Origin: Chenopodium formosanum
Lineage: Eukaryota > Streptophyta > Magnoliopsida > Caryophyllales > Amaranthaceae
Assembly (NCBI GenBank): GCA_024500155.1
Contig: CM044867.1
Location: 27,477,632 to 27,541,631, forward strand
Reading direction: 5' to 3'
Length of the DNA: 64,000 nucleotides
In this document: piece after piece, positions 46,815-61,101 of the stretch
How the letters are laid out: each line of letters opens with the position of its first letter
How positions within the stretch are numbered: the first letter of the stretch is position 1
Made by a program: the position numbers and the translations under genes
The notes under the pieces: model-generated
Database searches by the model: none
The model's input: the letters and a program-made list of their open reading frames with translations, nothing else
Told to the model about the DNA's origin: nothing

Positions 46815-46952
46815 ACTCTATGGATCCTCAATTGGAAATGCTTTGTGGATCAATTATGAAGCTTGAGGTGGAGAACAAGAATGATACGCCACATACATCA
46901 CCAGTGGCGGAGCCACCCTTATGCACGGTGGGTCACTTGACCCAGGAGAAGG

Positions 46953-46983
<31 letters not shown>

Positions 46984-47713
46984 CATTAAATATTAAACAT
47001 TGCATTAAATAATCATAAGCGCTCATTAGTCAAGTGGTTAAAGCCTCATTCCTCTATATTGAGGTCACTGATCAAAGCCCACCAACAGCGTTTCCATTAT
47101 CTTTTGCTTTCTTTGTTACTTCTTTTTTTTTTTTTTTTCCTTTTTTATTCTCACTAGGTAACTTATTGAAATTTATTTTTTAATTTATTACCTTCATCCC
47201 TCAAATCTTACATTCTTTCTAAATCTTTTTTGTAATTTTACTGGTGATTTGTCAATTATCTGCCACAAATCCTCCTCCTCTTCCACAAGATATTTTGACA
47301 AACTTTTAAATAAATCGAATGTACAATAAAATATTATACATCTGTTATAAAGTTACCCTAAAATGAGTAAAAATGACCCTAATATGAATAAATGTTACCT
47401 TGGCATAAATATAAGTTGCAAAGTATTTATTCTTTATTAATAAAAGTAACCCAAAATTTTTTTAAAGTGACCTAAAATTTGATAAAAGTGTCCTCTGATG
47501 TCCAGTAAATTACTGTACACCGTATGTATACAAATTTGGAATGAATTTTTTATTAGCTTTTAGAATATATATACATTAATTATTGATTTGTATGCGATCG
47601 ATTGGTGACGGTGAGTCGGTGACCTAGCACCCACAAAATCCTGGATCCGCCACTGTACATCACCCGATCTTCATCCAATTGAAAGCCCTATTGCATCCTC
47701 TAATCTTATTTGA
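46815..47713 (+). other. Candidate alternative last exon of PEX7, interrupted by an hAT MITE (unit 2)
   Basis: Same acceptor, open frame and MITE interruption as 10,766-11,666. The MITE poly-A is shorter here, so the frame inside it ends differently. Confidence 0.4.
46902..47655 (+). mobile_element. hAT-type MITE (754 bp, unit 2)
   Basis: Same ends and TACATCAC target duplications (46,894-46,901 and 47,656-47,663) as unit 1. The poly-A run is 27 instead of 31 and a later T run is two longer. The tRNA-like segment lies at 47,019-47,090. Confidence 0.9.
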
Positions 47714-50501
47714 GAACTAGAATATTTGAACTTGTGTTTTGAAACTTGGTTTGTAATTTGTTAAGTACACTCTTGGTTTGTAATTGATAATTAGGTACCA
47801 AACTTAGACTGTGTTTTATTTTGGACTATTTGTTAGGTTTGAAGCACTAAGTGTTTGAACCTTTGCTCTTGTTTGTTTGAAAATCGAGGGTTTGAAAAAT
47901 TTAGGTGGTTTGAAACTTTGAAAAATTAGGATGTTCATTTGTTCAGGTCATTTTCAGGTATAATAAGCATAGGTATGCAGCTCAAAAGTCAACATTCATT
48001 TTCAGTATGGTGGTTTAAGCATAGGTATGAAGCTCAAAAGTCAACATTCATTTTGGATTAGTAAAACATATTGAAATTGTCTCCAATCGAATTTTTGGTT
48101 TGAACTTCAATGGATACAACGAAAGATTCCCTCCTTGGACTCTTCATTCCGCTGCCAAAGCCATTCTGAAAACTGCAGCCTCGCTCAAGTGTGCAAGTAC
48201 AAAACATGTACAAGTAACCAAACATCAAATTTAGTCATGTCAAATACTATAGAATTGATTAGTAATACGTAGTAGGTTATAATGATAGCAAACTAAAGTT
48301 TGTTGAATTGACGTGAAGGCCTCATTAGTCATAACACTGACTGCACAATGGTACTCAATCTGTTTTTTTTATAAGCTAGAGTTGGATTTGCACATCTGTC
48401 GAGATACAACTTTGATCATTAGTATTTTTAATTAGAGGTTAATAAAAATTATGAAAAAATAAATTTATAAAAGTAGACATTATGAAAAATCCAACAACAT
48501 ATTATATAATCATATTTATATATTATATATTGGTAAAAAAAATTAAGTCAATGATGACATGAATAGTGGAAAATCCCAACTCTAGCTTATTATGATATGA
48601 ATTTTCATAGTTAAGAGGATTTAATGTATCTATCTCGGCTTTGGATTTCATCACTACAAGTCTACTAAAAAATCTTGGGTGGACCTGGTCTACAATAAAC
48701 TAGACCAAAAGTCTCACGTGCCAAAACCACCCCAAGCAAAACATGCCGAAATCTTCACAGCCCAGCCCACTAACCCCTAAACTCGTAAAACCCCAAACGA
48801 AAGAAAAAATGTAAAATTGGCTGCAACACCCTAAGGTATGGCTTAGGTGCACCGAGCACCCTAAACTTTGCGTAGTAGCCAAAACACCACCAACTATGGT
48901 GTTAGGTGCAACACGTGCCATAAATGAAAATTTCCGGCAGCTTATTTCACCGGGAGGAGGTGAATTTTCATTCTCTAGAACAGTTATGTAGTCTTTCATC
49001 CACTTAGCAAGCAAATTTCTTTCTCCTACAACTTCATCATTGACGCCATTAACAACTTCATCATCAGAGCTCGAATTTTTTCTCTCTCTCCTTCTAATCA
49101 ATTCTAGGGTTCATAATTTCTCCATAATCAATCAATTTCTGCAAAAATTGCTAATTCTTATAAACAATTAATTGAAATTGATCTAAATCGAAATATATAG
49201 GACACTATAGAAAACTTCGATATTAACGTCATCAATTTCAATCTGAACGAGAAGCTCAAATTGAAAGCAACTATGAAGGTAAGAATTATAAAAATTACTA
49301 ATCATCTATTTGATTTTGATTCAATTGTGCAAATTAATTGATCATTGTTTGATTTGTCAAATATATAAAACTTGTATCATAATCCCATTCAATTCGAACT
49401 TGAACAAGAAGATGAAGCTTTTGAAGATGTAGAACAAGCTATTATTGAAGCTAAGGATGAGAATGAAGTTCAGGAGGATAATCAACATGTAATGCAAGCT
49501 CAAGGTATTATGCGATATATATGCAATTGATTTTAGAATTTGATAATGTGAATTAAGCGATTATGCAATTGCAATTGTTTGTTTGGAAAATTAAATTAGG
49601 CATTTAGGTATTAATTCGTATTATTGTAACCAGTTGTACGTGATTTATGTTGATTGAAAATTAAATAGGTTTACAGTAGTTAGAGACATGCAAAGCCAGT
49701 TTTAAGTAATATAGTTGCCTTTAACGATAGTTTAGTGATCTATTTTAAACCGTTTTTTTAAATAGATCATATGTTAATTGTTACTTATTCTTTAGTGATA
49801 GTTGCCTGAATGTTCTTTAGTCAAAATAGCATCAAAAGGGAAATACTACATTGTAGTGCTTCCATCTGATACATAATTTTATAAGAATCAAACACTAAGG
49901 AGGTATGACCAAAATTTACTTGTATTCATAGCAGTTGCATCACTAGCTTAGAAATATACACAGGTTTCATTTCCTAGAGTTTTTCTAACCATCAATTACA
50001 GCTTACAAACCAACTTTAACAATCACAGGATAATATTAGATCACTATCCTCAAGTAAGTTTTAAAATAGATCATACGTTAATTGCTATATGAGGGATGAC
50101 AAGGAAGTGTTAATTGTTTACAAGTTGGTGCGTAAAGAAGGTGTTAGATTGAAATGTATAAATAAGAATATGTTAGGGTATATAATTCAAGATGAGTATA
50201 AGGAGGAGGTGGTTGTTACATGGGAATGTCTGCAATGTCACGTTTCTTATTTTGTCTTGTGAAGACTTCAGTCTTCTTCATGTTTGCATTTATATCAGTC
50301 TTCTTCCTGGTCTTGTCTATAACTTGATATAGCATAAATACATAGTACTTACATGATGGTTAGTGCTTTTCTGACGTGCATGCTGTATTTTAGACTTTAG
50401 ATTGCAATTACCTACAATTTGACCTATATAAATGATAATTATGGATGGTGCAAATAACAATGAAGAGATTAGTGGTTGGTTAGTAGGAGAAACTCAATCA
50501 A
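47714..50501. other. Intergenic region (unit 2)
   Basis: Counterpart of 11,667-14,452. It contains the 52-bp-period direct repeat (47,964-48,054), the unrecognised 133-codon minus frame (48,700-49,101) and the decayed coding-looking pieces up to the LTR. One A/G difference at about 50,260 changes a TGA-adjacent codon in the middle piece. No supported gene. Confidence 0.4.
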
Positions 50502-51561
50502 TGACAGGCTAAAGTCGTATCACCTAATCAAAAGTAATTCCTAAAACCACTAACTATAATAGATAGGGAAGTAGGGTCGAATGCACAGGGAAATAATGTT
50601 CTTTTATTCCTAATAAATTATTATAATCTAAATTATCAAGAAACGAGTATTTTTGTGAGAAATATACTACAATAATAATTAAACTAAGGGAAATAAGCAA
50701 TAATAAAAAGACCTAGGGTCATATGTTCACCAATAAATAATATTCCGGGATAAACATAACAACCAATTATCAATGCATAAATTAACCAGATTATAAAGGG
50801 CTTTCGCTACATATTATAATCACAGAATTAACTTAGCGATATTAAATCGCATCTCTCGAATCTTGATTTAACCATTTATAAATTAACCTGTCTATTGAAA
50901 CTAAGCCTTAATATCAACTCTCATCTGTCGAATCTCGAATCAAAGTAACTCATACAATTAAACCTGCGCAAATGTAATTGCATAGCATTATAACAATCAA
51001 TAGGAAATTAACCCAAAATATTAACAATCAATAACAATAAATCATCCCTTCATAATGTTCATGGATCCTCAAGAACCCTAGAAATAAACTACTCGTGCAT
51101 AATTAAAACTAAACTAATCAAAGCAATTAAATTAAACATAATTAAAACAATAATAATAAAACTAAAACAAAACAATAATAATTAATAATAAAGCAAAATA
51201 TTAAAGACTTAAAAGAATGAAAACTAAAAAGAAATAAACTAATGGAAACTAAACTAAAGCATAAAAGAATGAAAACCAAGGAAATAGTTCCGTAAAATTG
51301 TAACAAACTAAAATCAAATAAAACTAAAACTAGTTTCTAAAAGTTTAATCAAGAAAATCTTTAACTAAAGACAAGTTACGGAAAATATAAAACTAAGACT
51401 AAAGCAGTACAATAATCAGCTAACCTTCTAAGCTAAACTTAGTCCTCAAATATACTTCATAGTTGCGTGAATTGGAATAAGGTCAATAAATGTCGGAAAT
51501 CGACATTAAGTTGAACAGCTGGAGTAAGGCCTAAGGATAAAGGCGCGTCCAGCTGTAGTAC
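50502..51561 (-). repeat. TRG LTR, left part (E3, unit 2)
   Basis: Counterpart of 14,453-15,512. The outer LTR end is flanked by non-element DNA and interrupted at the same target site. Confidence 0.85.
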
Positions 51562-54500
51562 GAATTATCTATCCCTACACCCTAGAACCCTAGAGTAGGG
51601 AACTCTACCTACACCCCCACTCAAAACAACACGCTTCATACTGCTCGGCGCTCGCATATCAGTTTCCTTGCTATTTCCCCACATTCTCTCTCTTCAAAAA
51701 ATAAAAGTGCTCTATATTACTCTTAGAAATTGCCTATATTCATTTTGTCCTTCACCAGATCTTCATTGTCTATGCAAGATTGTTATTAAGCTAAGGTACC
51801 AAATTCTCTCTTGTTTTTCAATTTGATTTCTTATTTTGTGAATTGTTGTTGAATGAAAGTGAAGGTTTGAAGTAATTTGATATGATTGTTCGATGACTAT
51901 TTGGATTATCCTATTTTTTTTTTCCCAATTTGATTGTTGAATAACAATTTAGATCGTCGTCATTCAAACAAAAATTCATCGTAAGGTATACACGGTATCA
52001 CACTCTCTATCTCATTGATTTTTTTGTTGAATTTTGCCATTTCACCAGAAAACTCTAGCCATCAAATTATGGTGTATATCAAATTATTGTGGTTTCCTAT
52101 TATTATAGTTAAATTATGTATGATATACTCTATTTTGTGTTAAATTAATTTGTGGTGAGTTATTAAATTATGAAAGTGTTCGACACAAAAAATTAGAAAC
52201 ATATTTTACTTGTAATAATTTTCTGGATAATTTGATCAAAACTCGTTGGGATTGAAATGTAAATTTAGTTTATTGTGGGAATTTTTTTTTCTAATGAATG
52301 TTCATTTTCGTTTTGAATTTAATTTGTAAAAAATAACATATGATCATTCATAAAATGAATAATGTTCATATACTTATTGTTGATTCAAAAATGAGATTAA
52401 TGAATGTTTAATAATTTAAAATTGATTGTCAAATAATCATTCAAATGTTCATATTAAAAAAACGTAATGTTCATTTATTCCTAATAATATGTTTATTTTG
52501 AACATATGTACTCCCTCCGTCCCAATATATAGTTCCTGTTTGTATTTTTTCACGCTATTTAAGAAATGGGAGGAAAAGGTGGATGAAGTATATTAAAAGT
52601 GGAAAAAGCTAGACAAAAGTACAAGACAGGTGAATAATTTAAGGAGAAAAAGTGAAAAAGTACAATTATAGACAAAAGTTAGAGAGAAAAAGTGGAAAAA
52701 AGTACAAGGCAAGTGGATAATTTAAGAGTGAATTAGGAAGTTCAATGAATAAAGTTATAAAAAACGAGGGTATAATGATTTTTACATACTATCCAAAAAT
52801 AAAAACAGGAACATCATTTTAGGTCTCCAAAATAGGAAAACAGGAACTATAATATGGGACGGAGGGAGTACTAATATTTGCAAAACCATAACATTGCGTA
52901 CTTGTAGACAACCCTTATATAAGGTATTTACTATGGACTTGTTGAGTGTGTGTATCCAATACCCAAATCAAAAATGGATTTGTAAAATGAAGAAAAATAA
53001 TATAAGTATATAATTGTACATAATCATACCTCTTTATGTTCATTTATATGTTATTGAATGTTCTATGCCATATTTTATCACTTTTATATTATTAAAATTT
53101 AGACACTTATTTTTTTTCCAATAATAAACCATTTATCTTTATAATATATATTGGTTTTTTGGATATACAGGAAAATCAAATCAGGAAGCTGCAAATGGAA
53201 TACACGCCTCAAGTAATGCTTTTTGAATGAAATGTATTGAAAAAAAATGAAGGGCAGCGAGAAGGTTGATAAATGAGTTAAAATATAAGCAATTTCTTTT
53301 TTCTTTAAATAGAATATTGTTTTAACATATTTGATGTATAAACAAGTTATATATTTTGTATGTCGTATTTCATACAATAGTAGTATTGTTTGCTAGATAT
53401 TATTATAAAAATGTGAAAACAGATTATTTTTTTTTTGTTGTGCAAACTATAGTAGAATGAACATGTTCAATATCCTCGTCAAAAAAAAATAAATAAAAAA
53501 AAAAAAGAGAACATGTTCATTATCATATCAGTACTAGTAATTCATTAAATTCTCAACACTATATCATCTCTTTAACTATATGTTTATGACCATATCATTA
53601 AATGTTCATGAACAATATAATAACATAAAAAAAGTATTCTCTACTACCATGATCATTTAAACAGTTCACAATGATCACAATAAGTTATGCTTGTATATCT
53701 TAAATCCCTAGAGTAAAATGGGTAAAGTAGACTAGTAGAGATATCCTTATACTCTATATAAAATCATCAGTAACATATTAAAACTCCATCCTTCCATAGT
53801 ACACATATATGCTTACTAACTTTTCAAAAAATTAATAAATTTTATTATATGTAAATGTTCATTTTCATATTGATAATTGTCCATTTTCATTATGATTCAT
53901 GATCATTTCATATTGAACAAGTAAATGCATAATTTTAAATGAACATATACATATACTTAAATGCTCATTTTGATACTAAAACACCTATTATATCATGAAG
54001 TAGTTATTTTTTTCTATACATTTATATTGTAATAATGAACATTTGCGCATATACAAATGAACATTAAAATAATACATATTCATATTCACATATAGTTTTA
54101 AATATTTTTATAATTGACATATCTTAAATTCTTTATGTTATTGACTTTTAGATATGTAGTACTTATTTTTCAATAATATCCTTAAAAAATTGTTTGATTT
54201 ATTGATCAAATAATTAAATTGTGACATGTTATCCGCAATAGGTTAATTTTAATGCTCCATAATTAAATGTTCAGTTATAAAATAATAAATGTTCATTTAC
54301 AATCAATAAAAAAAATTGTTTATTTACAACCATTAAAAAATGTTCATTTTAAAAATATTATATGTTCAATTATAAATGTTTACCAACAATTTCCCCTGTT
54401 CGATTTTCTAGCCCGCTACGCCATCCCAAATTAACTCAAGCCGTCGTTCCTCCATGACAAACGATCCATGGTGGTGGTGATGGGATAGAATATCAACTCC

Positions 54501-54969
54501 TATATATTTCCCGCCGCTACTCCATATAATGGAAGATACATCTACCACCACCATAACCATGACTACTACAATTGTTGCCCAGAAGCACAACTGCTACTGC
54601 CATTAAATTTAATTTCAATGATCCGAGATTCCTTATCGGAATCGAGTGTTTTTAAGTGATTAGTCTTGTGATTTAACTGGATTTTATAAAACGGCGGTTA
54701 CACAAACGAGGCGAGAATTATAATGTCGTTGGGGAAGGAGATAATGGCGGTGAGATCGCTGAAAATGGATTTCTCTAGAGTTAATAAAGACGGATACTGT
54801 ATACTGTATAATTCGGAGGTAAGATGCGGTGAATGGTGATAGCTGCTATAATTTGGGATGGGAGGGGGAAGGGTGTGGGGAGATGTAGTGGGGAGAGGTA
54901 TAGGATGATGCAGTGGGGAAGGGGTGTAGGGAGTTCTACCTACACTAAGGTGTAGGTAAAAATTTGTAG
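51562..54969. mobile_element. DNA transposon, Mutator-like by target duplication (unit 2)
   Basis: Counterpart of 15,513-18,898 with the same flanking CTGTAGTAC / CCGTAGTAC. It is 22 bp longer overall, mainly because of a segment near 54,040 lying between two AATGAACAT copies that is absent from unit 1. The interior has the same repeated ATGTTCATTT motif and no transposase. Confidence 0.65.
52511..52868. mobile_element. Stowaway MITE (358 bp, unit 2)
   Basis: Counterpart of 16,462-16,818 with CTCCCTCCGTCCCA termini and TA duplications at 52,509-52,510 and 52,869-52,870. It has one extra base. Confidence 0.92.
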
Positions 54970-54978
54970 CCGTAGTAC

Positions 54979-55318
54979 TCATCATGCGATCGGGCCAAGT
55001 TGCTTGGAGTAAACTCGCGGCCTAGATCTTTAACGTGAACGTGATTGGGCCTCTAACTTTAGCCCAATTCTTCTTCCTTGGTTGGTCTGTGTTAGTAACT
55101 TGGAATGTTGAACCTCCTCACGTATGACTCTAATATTTTTTTAGTGGCTAATAACCTCGGGAATTGTCATAATTCTGCAAATTCCTGCAAAATAATACCA
55201 ACTCTACAAAAACACTAGAAAACGTATATTAGTAATAAAAATAGCTCCGCAGAGCTCAAATAAGCACAATTATGACCACGGGACGGGGAGTAAAAATACA
55301 TATAAAATAGACTCATCA
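54979..55318 (-). repeat. TRG LTR, right part (E3, unit 2)
   Basis: Counterpart of 18,908-19,247, ending ACTCATCA beside the polypurine tract. Confidence 0.85.
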
Positions 55319-58103
55319 AACTCCCCCAAGCTAAACCTTTGCTTGTCCCTAAGCAAAGCAATGAATAAATAAATCAATATTTCACACCAAATACATTCAA
55401 ACCAATAAATACGATTCAACGCAATTCCGATAAATATATTAAAGTCAATCACTCAAATCCATTCAATTACCAATCTTCCCTAACAATTGTCAAGTAGAGC
55501 AAACCACAAGAGCATATAGAATTCAAGACTAGTGCTCACACACTCAACTCTCATTTATGTGGCGAGTAAAAGATGTACTCGATCGCTCCCCAACCAACCC
55601 TTTAAATGTGAACAATGCCCTCCCAACTCACACACTCGTGTGTTTAAAAAGACATACACTCAACCTAGTAGTCGACTCGGAATATGTCAAATCATTCTTT
55701 GCATTGATAAACAACTAATTTCACATTCATACAACTCTATGAACAAAGGTCGGAAGGTCTTCAAAGCTTGTAATGTAAAGCTTGGGTAAAGGGTAGGATA
55801 AATTTGGGAAAAAGTGAGAGTAAAGCCATGCTTAAGGGAGCCAAATCCTAACAAATAAAACCAAGGTCAAAAATAAATAATGACCATAAATCTCCAACTC
55901 AACTCTACAAAAATTCACCAAACAACCAATCCAATATTAACAATATTTTCAACACTTACAATAAATCACTCATACAAATATGATATTATGGAACTTGAGT
56001 GAACAAACAAAATTTGAACTCTTTTTTTTTTTTTTTTTTTTTTGAGTAACCTTCAATTAGAATACTTGAATATTGAAACAATTTTTTTCTTTTGCTCCTT
56101 TTTTTCTTTTTATCTCACATTGGAATTTTTTCAACTTTGAACAACAATTTTCATTTTTTTTCCAATTAACATACAAGAGCAAATAACTTATCATATCCAC
56201 CCAAATTGTGCAAATTATGTGCACACTATAACTCCCTCACCTCACTAACTAATAGCTCCCCCAAGCTAAGCTTGGGACTAGTAACCAATGGGGCAAAATT
56301 AAGCTTGTAATGTGGCTAAATAAACAATAAAAGATTAAGGAAACAACATGGGTAGCAAGAAGGGAACAAATGTATCTAATATCATCTGAAGGCTACCTAA
56401 AAGAACAAATGCCTTCGTCCTCCTCAATGTGCATAATAATGAGTCATACAAACATTACTCAAAGTTAAAAACCAATACTCAACTTCATTGACATACCAGG
56501 AACTAACACACATTCCTCAACAATCAACTAGTCAAGCACTATATTCACAAGTAGTTTGGCAAAATTGACGTATATTTAGGTTTCAAGGCAATCAAACATA
56601 CAATCATGATCAACTAATCCACAATATTTATCATCAATAACCAAGAATCAAAACAATTCCAAAAACTTTAATCAAGGGGCACAGGGAAGCATGATTCATA
56701 ATTCATTGGAACGTATTTTTGAATTTTTTTATTTTTTGAAAGCAATAAATCTAACCTAGGAAAACAATAAAATCTAGACTAATAAAGAAATAAAAACTAG
56801 ACTAAGAAAGCAATAAAACTAAACTAAGCACACCAAAGAAAATAAAAAAAGAAGGGAAAGAAAGAGTGCCTATATATGTACAAGAAATCCCCCCCAAGCT
56901 AAATCAGACAATGTTCCCTTTGGCTTAAAGGGAATTTAGTAACCCAAGTGACTACCCCACATCATCAAACTCGTAACCACCACCATCCCAAGCATTGCAA
57001 TGCATCACCTTAGTACAATTTTGAGCAAGAAAGGAACAAAGTGTTAGTAGGAAGAGAGGCAAAAACAAGTCATGTTCACTATTTTGCTCATAACTTTTTT
57101 TATGCAAATGATAATTCAATGGTTCTAATTTCATTGGAAAGTAGACTTGAAGATATTTCCAACGATTGGTCACACGCAAAGTTTCGTTAAGAAACGCAAA
57201 AGTTATGGCGTTTTGAAGTTGGCCATATTTGCTGACGCGCTCTCGCGCCCGACCGGGCGAGCTTAGCCCGACCGAGCCCGTCTCCAAGGTACGATCAGGT
57301 GGTTTCTTGATACTCGTTGCACGAGATTCCTTTTTGGCCTTGATTTTCTTCGTATTTTTGCTTGATTGAGCAAATGCCACCCGATCGGGTTGGACTTTCA
57401 CTACGGGCTCGATTTTCGCAACTTGCTCATTTTTCCTCTAGATTAAAAGTAATATTATCATCCCCTACACATAATGTAAGAAAATAATTGGAATTTGTAA
57501 ATCTTTCTCAATATCAACAATAACAAAATCAACACGTATATAAAATTTACCTACTCTAAAAAGAACATCCTCTAAAACACCTAAAGGGTATTTAACAGAA
57601 CGATCGGCCATTTGTAGAGTAATATTGGTAGCTTTTAATTTACCCATAATTAATTTAGAGTTCACAGATAATGGAAAAACACGTACACTAGCACCCAAAT
57701 CACATAAAGCTTTATCAATTATCACATTACCAATATGACAAGGAATAGAAAAACTACCCAGATCTTTTAGTTTAGGTGGAGATTTATTTTGTAATATACC
57801 ACTACATTCTGCAGTAAAAGCAACTGTCTTTACCTCACTAATAGATCTTTTTCTAGTCAAAATTTCTTTTATAAATTTAGAATATGCTGGAACTTGAGTA
57901 ATTAATTCTGTGAAATGAATTGTTACCTGCAAATTTTTGACAATCTCCAGAAACTTACCAAATTGCTTATCCAACTTACTCTTTAAATGTCTATTAGGGA
58001 ATGGAAGTTTGATAGCAAGACTGCACATCTCCGATCTTATCTTGAGTTGTACCCTACAATTTATTATCAGAAGAGTTAGTTTTACCCTAGGGCCCTGCAG
58101 GGC
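55319..58103 (-). mobile_element. TRG internal region, truncated (E3, unit 2)
   Basis: Counterpart of 19,248-22,036. The protease fragment lies at 57,465-58,103, and the poly-T tract is slightly shorter. One T fewer near 57,347 than in unit 1 keeps a 149-codon non-coding-tail frame open, which I do not regard as a gene. Confidence 0.8.
57465..58103 (-). pseudogene. TRG protease fragment (E3, unit 2)
   Basis: Counterpart of 21,398-22,036 with DLGAS and the PII deletion. One Pro-to-His difference from unit 1 near 57,917. Confidence 0.8.
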
Positions 58104-58840
58104 TAGTAGTACTCTTCATCCGATCGGGCCCAGTTGGTTGGAGTAAACTCGCGACCTAGATCTTTAGCGTGAACGTGATTGGGCCTCTAACTTTAGCCCA
58201 ATTCTTCTTCCTTGGTTGGTCTGTGTTAGTAACTTGGAATATTGAACCTCCTCACGTATGACTCTAATATCTTTGTAGTGGCTAATAACCTCGGGAATTG
58301 TCATAATTCTGCAAATTCCTGCAAAATAATACCAACTCTACAAAAACACTAGAAAACGTATATTAGTAATAAAAATAGCTCCGCAGAGCTCAAATAAGCA
58401 TAATTATGACCACGGGACGGGGAATAAAAATACATATAAAATAGAGTCATCAAACTCCCCCAAGCTAAACCTTTGCTTGTCCCTAAGCAAAGCAATGAAT
58501 AAATAAATCAATATTTCACCCCAAATACATTCAAACCAATAAATACGATTCAAGGCAATTCCGATAAATATATTAAAGTCAATCACTCAAATCCATTCAA
58601 TTACCAATCTTCCCTAACAATTGTCAAGTAGAGCAAACCACAAGAGCATATAGAATTCAAGACTAGTGCTCACACACTCAACTCTCATTTATGTGGCGAG
58701 TAAAAGATGTACTCGATCGCTCCCCAACCAACCCTTTAAATGTGAACAATGCCCTCCCAACTCACACACTCGTGTGTTTAAAAAGACATATACTCAACCT
58801 AGTAGTCGACTCGGAATATGTCAAATCATTATTTGCATTG
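58104..58840 (-). mobile_element. TRG fragment: partial LTR plus 3' internal end (E4, unit 2)
   Basis: Counterpart of 22,037-22,773, with the LTR part at 58,104-58,452, the same TAGTA fusion on the left and the same fusion to the Tat-like gag on the right. Confidence 0.8.
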
Positions 58841-60578
58841 TGGACTTCAGCACCCCTTTATCAGCCAATCTGTCCAGCAACCGCTCTAGGCTATAGCAGT
58901 CGTTGGTGTCATGGCCAATATCCTCATGGAAATGGCAGTACTTGTTTTTGTTCCGGTTTTTTGCCGGACCCTTCATAGCTGCAGGCTTCTCAATAGTCAC
59001 CCGGTCTTTTATCTCCATGAGGATGGAGTAGCAGTCCTTGTTAAACTCGTACTTGGGGACATACGGTTTAAACTCTTTCTTTTTATTTTTGGACGGCTGA
59101 TCAGAGTCCTCCGCCGCCCAAACTTCTTTTATTTTCTTTCTCTCTTCAGCTTTTTGAGCCGGCTGATCTTGCCGACTCCCTTTTTATTTGTCGGACTTCT
59201 TTGAGTCCGACTGCTTGCTGGTGGAGCGGAGTTCGGTCGCTTGTATATAAGCTTCCGCCTCCATCAGCGCCTCTTGAAGAGTGGCGATTCTCTTCCGGAC
59301 GAGGTTAAACCTAAAAGTTGACCCGTCTTTTAGACCCTTGAAGAAGTCTGTATATGCAACATCGTCAGATAGTCCTTGGATCTGGATTCTCACCAGATTG
59401 AACCACCTGATATAAGAACGGAGCCCTTCCCTGTCTCCCTGTTGTACCGCGCCCAAGTCAAGACTTATCTTTTTCGCGGGTATATTCATGGAGAAGTTAG
59501 AGGCAAACAAGAACGTAAGTGTCCTGAAATTGTTTATGCACCCAGGCGGCAGGTTGCCGAACCACTGTTGGGCAATGCCCTTTAGTGTAGCTGGGAAGCA
59601 TCTACACCATGCAGCATCATCCAACCCCTGTAAATACATAAGGTTGGTGTAGGCCATCAGGTGGTCTTCAGGGTTGGTGGTGCCGTCATAGACTCCAACC
59701 AAGACATTCTTAACCTTGGCCGACTGTGCCGCCTCAGTTATTTCCTTGGAGAACGCAGAAGGTTGTTCACCAAGTTTTAGCAGACGGAGCTGCCAGTCCA
59801 GTGGTTAGACTTGATATGCCGCCTGACCCCCGAAGAGGGCAGGTTGCTGATATGATTGGGCGAACAGCCTGTATGGTTGCTGGGGCACATACAGGACCGA
59901 GCCTATCATCTGAGGACCTGTATGGACGGACGGGATGCCTGACAGGTTCTCCTGTATAGATTGGGAATACCTCATCGAGGTATTCTTGAAGCTGTCTGGC
60001 ATAGTCGACGTTGAAACCGAGTCAGAAAGCTGCTTGTTTCTCTTTTGCTCAATGATAAGTCGAGCATCAGAGTAAGTCTTCTTGCTGCCATCCGGCTCAG
60101 TATACCGGATGGGCTTCCTCTTTCCCTGGTCCGAGAAGCGGAACTTGGACTAATTGATAAAAGGCCTGCCCCCCTCCTTTATATTGGGATGTGGAGTGGG
60201 CTGCCTGTCTTTCACGGACTTAGCCTTCTCAGAGTGGGAGGGCCTCTTTGCCGACTGACCCTTGTTGGGTCCAGCCATTTTCTTGGAGATCAGGTCCTTC
60301 ATCTTCCCCTTAAAGCTCGTCATGAATTTCATGAACTCTTCTCGGGTGATGTGAGCAGTCTGTCCTGCCGCCTGGGGCTGGCCGGTTGACTTACTCGGAC
60401 CCGCCTGATCAACGCCTCGTTCCCTGTTATCCTTGGAACGAATGCGTCTGGTTTTAAGAGATCCATCTTTGGCCGTAAATACTTCGACCTCTGGATGGGA
60501 ATCTGTATCATGGGCCGAGTGGACCTTTGCTTCTGGACGTTTGTCCTCAGGAGGAGTTACAGTCTCTTGAGAAACCAT
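58841..60578 (-). pseudogene. Tat-like Ty3/gypsy gag, decayed and truncated (unit 2)
   Basis: Counterpart of 22,774-24,511 with the same stops separating the spacer (60,150-60,578), middle (59,805-60,002), gag core (59,184-59,702) and knuckle (about 58,927-58,977) parts. Several missense changes appear relative to unit 1, including Asp-to-Asn at the end of the spacer. Confidence 0.85.
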
Positions 60579-60611
60579 CTTAGAGGTACTCTCCCCACAG
60601 ACGGTGCCAAA

Positions 60612-61101
60612 TGTTTTGGGGATTTTTATGTGTCCTGCGAGAAAGTTACGTCACCAAGATTGGGTCCTCGCTGGCTGTACCTGCAAACAAATGGAAGCTT
60701 CGGTTGTTCGGAGTTCTGCCTCCGACGATCAAGTTAGTATGTGTTCGGAGTAAAAAGCGAAAAGTAAAAGTAGATCTTCTCGAGTCCTGAGATCAGGTGT
60801 TTTCTCTGTTGTAAGAGAATTGATTGTGATGTAATAAATAAATGTGTCCCCAAAATAGGGTAAATCTCCCTATTTATAGGGTCATTGGTAAATGTGCCCT
60901 TACCTAGGTCATTCTGACCTAAATTTGGTGGGCTGCGCCGCTTTACGGCTTTCTTGGGAATTAGGCCCTGAAAGTCGTCATTCCCTGATGAGTATCTGTA
61001 TGCCACGTGTCAAATCCAAGTGAGTCCATTTGGACTCCTTTTAGGATGACACATGTCACACTCTCATTGGGCCACGTGGCGGGGTAAAAATCCCCAAATC
61101 A
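60612..61101 (-). repeat. Tat-like 5' LTR (unit 2)
   Basis: Counterpart of 24,545-25,034 with the same inverted terminal pair. The primer site lies at 60,592-60,611 and the TATA box at about 60,868-60,879. Confidence 0.88.
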
